64,000 nucleotides of DNA, taken from Roseomonas nitratireducens (GTDB lineage: Bacteria; Pseudomonadota; Alphaproteobacteria; Acetobacterales; Acetobacteraceae). The notes below the pieces were generated by a model, which had not been told where the DNA came from, did not search any database, and saw nothing but the letters and a program-made list of their open reading frames with translations. Of the stretch, positions 61,643 through 64,000 are shown in pieces. The first letter of the stretch is position 1; every line of letters starts with the position of its first letter. The position numbers and the translations under genes were made by a program. The DNA is taken from the NCBI RefSeq assembly GCF_017813355.1, contig NZ_JAGIYZ010000024.1, positions 1 to 64,000 of the forward strand, in the 5' to 3' direction.

Positions 61643-63985
61643 CTACTCGGCCGTCTCGGGCTCGCGCTCCGCATCGCCTTCGCCTTCCTCGGGCTTCGGC
61701 AGGGCGGGCGGGGCCGCTTCGACGATGTCGAAGGTCAGCGCGCCGTCCTTGAGGCCGACCTTCACCGAGCCGCCCTTCACGAGCTTGCCGAACAGCAGCT
61801 CCTCGGCGAGCGGCTTCTTCACATGCTCCTGGATGACGCGCGCGAGCGGGCGCGCGCCGTAGAGCGGATCGTAGCCCTTCTCGGCGAGCCATTCCTTGGC
61901 CGCCGAGGACAGCTCGATCGTCACGTTGCGGTCCGCCAGCTGGGCTTCCAGCTGCATGACGAACTTCTCGACCACGCGGCCGACGATCTCGGGCGTCAGG
62001 CCCGAGAAGCCGACGATGGCATCGAGCCGGTTGCGGAACTCCGGCGTGAACATCCGCTGGATCGCTTCCGTGTCCTCGCCGACGCGGGAGGTCCGCTCGA
62101 AGCCGATGGTGGGCTTGGCCAGGTCCGACGCGCCGGCATTCGTCGTCATGATCAGGATGACGTTGCGGAAATCGACGGTCTTGCCGTTGTGGTCCGTCAG
62201 CTTCCCGTGGTCCATCACCTGCAGCAGGATGTTGTAGAGATCCTGGTGCGCCTTCTCGATCTCGTCGAGCAGGAGCACGGCGTGTGGGTGCTGGTCGATC
62301 GCATCGGTCAGCAGGCCGCCCTGGTCGAAGCCGACATAGCCCGGCGGGGCGCCGATCAGCCGCGAGACCGAGTGCCGCTCCATGTATTCCGACATGTCGA
62401 AGCGGACGAGCTCGATGCCGAGCGTCTTGGCCAGCTGCTTGGCGACCTCGGTCTTTCCGACGCCGGTGGGGCCGCTGAACAGGTAGTTGCCGATCGGCTT
62501 CTCCGGGTCGCGCAGCCCGGCGCGGGACAGCTTGATCGCGGCGGACAGCGCCTCGATCGCCTTGTCCTGGCCGAACACCATCGCCTTGAGGTCGCGCTCG
62601 AGGTTCTTGAGCTGCTCCCGGTCGTCGGTCGAGACCGACTTGGGCGGGATGCGGGCGATCTTGGCGACGATGTCCTCGACGTCCTTGAGCGTGACCGTCT
62701 TCCGCCGCTTGTTCTCGGGCAGCAGCATGCGGGACGCGCCGACCTCGTCGATCACGTCGATCGCCTTGTCGGGCAGCTTGCGGTCGTGGATGTATTTCGC
62801 CGAAAGCTCGACCGCGGCGCGGATCGCTTCCGGCGTGTAGCGGACCTTGTGGTGCTTCTCGTAGTTGGTCTTGAGGCCCTGGAGGATCTTCACCGCGTCC
62901 TCGACCGTGGGCTCGTTCACGTCGATCTTCTGGAAGCGGCGGACCAGCGCGCGGTCCTTCTCGAAGTAGTTGCGGTATTCCTTGTAGGTGGTGCTGCCGA
63001 TGCAGCGCAGCGTGCCCTGCGCGAGCGCGGGCTTGAGCAGGTTCGACGCGTCCATCGCGCCGCCGGAGGTGGCACCCGCGCCGATCACGGTGTGGATCTC
63101 GTCGATGAACAGGATGGAGCCCGCCTGGGCCTCCAGCTCGGTCACCACGGCCTTGAGCCGTTCCTCGAAGTCGCCGCGGTAGCGCGTACCGGCCAGCAGG
63201 CTGCCCATGTCGAGCGCGAAGATGGTCGACTTCAGCAGCACCTCGGGCACGTCGCCCTCGACGATCCGCTTGGCCAGGCCTTCCGCGATCGCGGTCTTGC
63301 CCACGCCCGGATCGCCCACATAGAGCGGGTTGTTCTTGGTGCGGCGGCAGAGGATCTGGATGGTGCGGTCGATTTCCTCGGCCCGGCCGATCAGCGGGTC
63401 GATCTTGCCCTGCTGCGCCTTCTTGTTGAGGTTGACGCAGTAGTTCGACAGCGCGTCCTGGCCGCGGCCGCCGCGCGGCTTCTCCTCCTTCTCGGCATTC
63501 TCCTCCGACGTGCCGGGGGAACCCTGCACCGGGCGCGGCTGGGACCGGCCGGGCGCCTTGGCGATGCCGTGGCTGATGAAGTTGACCGCGTCCAGCCGCG
63601 TCATGTCCTGCAGCTGCAGGAAGTAGACGGCGTGGGATTCGCGCTCGCTGAACAGGGCGACGAGCACGTTGGCGCCCGTCACCTCGTCGCGGCCGGAGGA
63701 TTGCACATGGATCGCGGCACGCTGGACCACGCGCTGGAAGCCGGCGGTCGGCTTCGGATCCCCGCCGCGCTCGGTCACCAGGCCCGCCAGGTCCTTGTCG
63801 AGGAACTCGGTCAGGTCGCGCTTCAGGCGCTCGAGGTCGACGCCGCAGGCGCGCAGCACGGTGGCCGCGTCCTGGTCGTCGCCGAGGGCAAGGAGCAGGT
63901 GTTCGAGTGTGGCGTATTCGTGCCGGCGCTCGCTGGCGAGTGCCAGGGCCCGGTGGAGCGTCTGCTCGAGGTTGCGGGACAGCAT
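61643..63985 (-). CDS. clpA: ATP-dependent Clp protease ATP-binding subunit ClpA
   Basis: A 780-residue AAA+ unfoldase that feeds substrates to ClpP. The N-terminal repeat domain ([34 protein letters not shown]) binds ClpS. D1 shows Walker [16 protein letters not shown] and Walker [11 protein letters not shown]2 shows [17 protein letters not shown] and [11 protein letters not shown]. The ClpP-binding IGF-type loop is present ([11 protein letters not shown]). The tail is acidic. clpS normally lies just upstream and would be past the window edge. Confidence 0.97.
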   Translation of the reverse strand: MLSRNLEQTLHRALALASERRHEYATLEHLLLALGDDQDAATVLRACGVDLERLKRDLTEFLDKDLAGLVTERGGDPKPTAGFQRVVQRAAIHVQSSGRDEVTGANVLVALFSERESHAVYFLQLQDMTRLDAVNFISHGIAKAPGRSQPRPVQGSPGTSEENAEKEEKPRGGRGQDALSNYCVNLNKKAQQGKIDPLIGRAEEIDRTIQILCRRTKNNPLYVGDPGVGKTAIAEGLAKRIVEGDVPEVLLKSTIFALDMGSLLAGTRYRGDFEERLKAVVTELEAQAGSILFIDEIHTVIGAGATSGGAMDASNLLKPALAQGTLRCIGSTTYKEYRNYFEKDRALVRRFQKIDVNEPTVEDAVKILQGLKTNYEKHHKVRYTPEAIRAAVELSAKYIHDRKLPDKAIDVIDEVGASRMLLPENKRRKTVTLKDVEDIVAKIARIPPKSVSTDDREQLKNLERDLKAMVFGQDKAIEALSAAIKLSRAGLRDPEKPIGNYLFSGPTGVGKTEVAKQLAKTLGIELVRFDMSEYMERHSVSRLIGAPPGYVGFDQGGLLTDAIDQHPHAVLLLDEIEKAHQDLYNILLQVMDHGKLTDHNGKTVDFRNVILIMTTNAGASDLAKPTIGFERTSRVGEDTEAIQRMFTPEFRNRLDAIVGFSGLTPEIVGRVVEKFVMQLEAQLADRNVTIELSSAAKEWLAEKGYDPLYGARPLARVIQEHVKKPLAEELLFGKLVKGGSVKVGLKDGALTFDIVEAAPPALPKPEEGEGDAEREPETAE

Positions 63986-64000
63986 GTCAGTGACGCTCCC

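Overview
The window is a high-GC alphaproteobacterial chromosome segment, most likely Acetobacteraceae (Roseomonas-like). This is inferred from the gene order rplU-rpmA-obgE-proB-proA-nadD-rsfS-rlmH-gpmI-envC-ctpA, the several orphan Bug-type (TctC-like) solute receptors, an NDUFA12-type complex I subunit and the base composition. No 16S gene is present, so the genus is an inference.

Layout. 1-20.7 kb (almost all minus strand) is a housekeeping run. It holds ribosomal proteins L21/L27, the GTPase ObgE, proline synthesis (ProB, ProA), NAD synthesis (NadD), ribosome silencing and modification (RsfS, RlmH), glycolysis (GpmI) and cell-wall cleavage (EnvC-like, CtpA). Accessory genes are inserted between them: two Bug receptors, a peptide-type binding protein, a DUF1501/DUF1800 pair, two exported hydratase-like proteins and a voltage-gated ion channel. 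At 21.0 kb lies tRNA-Ser(CGA), whose 3' end is the attachment site of a 12.2 kb integrated element (21091-33324). The element has a tyrosine integrase beside the distal att copy, an AlpA-like regulator, a tightly overlapping replication operon (primase-like zinc-domain protein, TOPRIM-DUF927 ATPase and several unknown small proteins), one large cargo membrane protein and two copies of an unusual ~100 bp iteron-like DNA element. It has no structural, packaging or conjugation genes, so it resembles a phage satellite or a minimal integrative element.

33.3-38.8 kb carries small orphan genes, an HxlR regulator divergent from an NAD(P)-binding oxidoreductase, and an acetylpolyamine-amidohydrolase/class IV aminotransferase pair. 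38.8-45.9 kb is an oxyanion uptake cluster: TupBCA-type tungstate transporter, a ModA-like binding protein, a second FecBCD/MolABC-type ABC transporter, and a divergent HTH plus binding-protein-domain regulator that probably senses the metal. 46-64 kb holds another Bug receptor, a polysaccharide-deacetylase-like protein, an MscS channel with a cyclic-nucleotide domain, a DUF2155/MlaD/NDUFA12 cluster, a catalytically reduced relative of B12-dependent ribonucleotide reductase, RidA, and a run of overlapping plus-strand genes (acyltransferase, alkyltransferase-like, EamA exporter, nuclease-helicase DUF2075, endo/exonuclease/phosphatase, MFS, PPK2). It ends with ClpA.

Many neighbouring genes overlap by 4 bases (ATGA or GTGA), implying translational coupling within operons. 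The most notable items are the tRNA-Ser island with its paired iteron elements, the histone-like tail and odd start codon of RsfS, the calcium-channel-like selectivity filter of the ion channel, and the NrdJ-derived protein.
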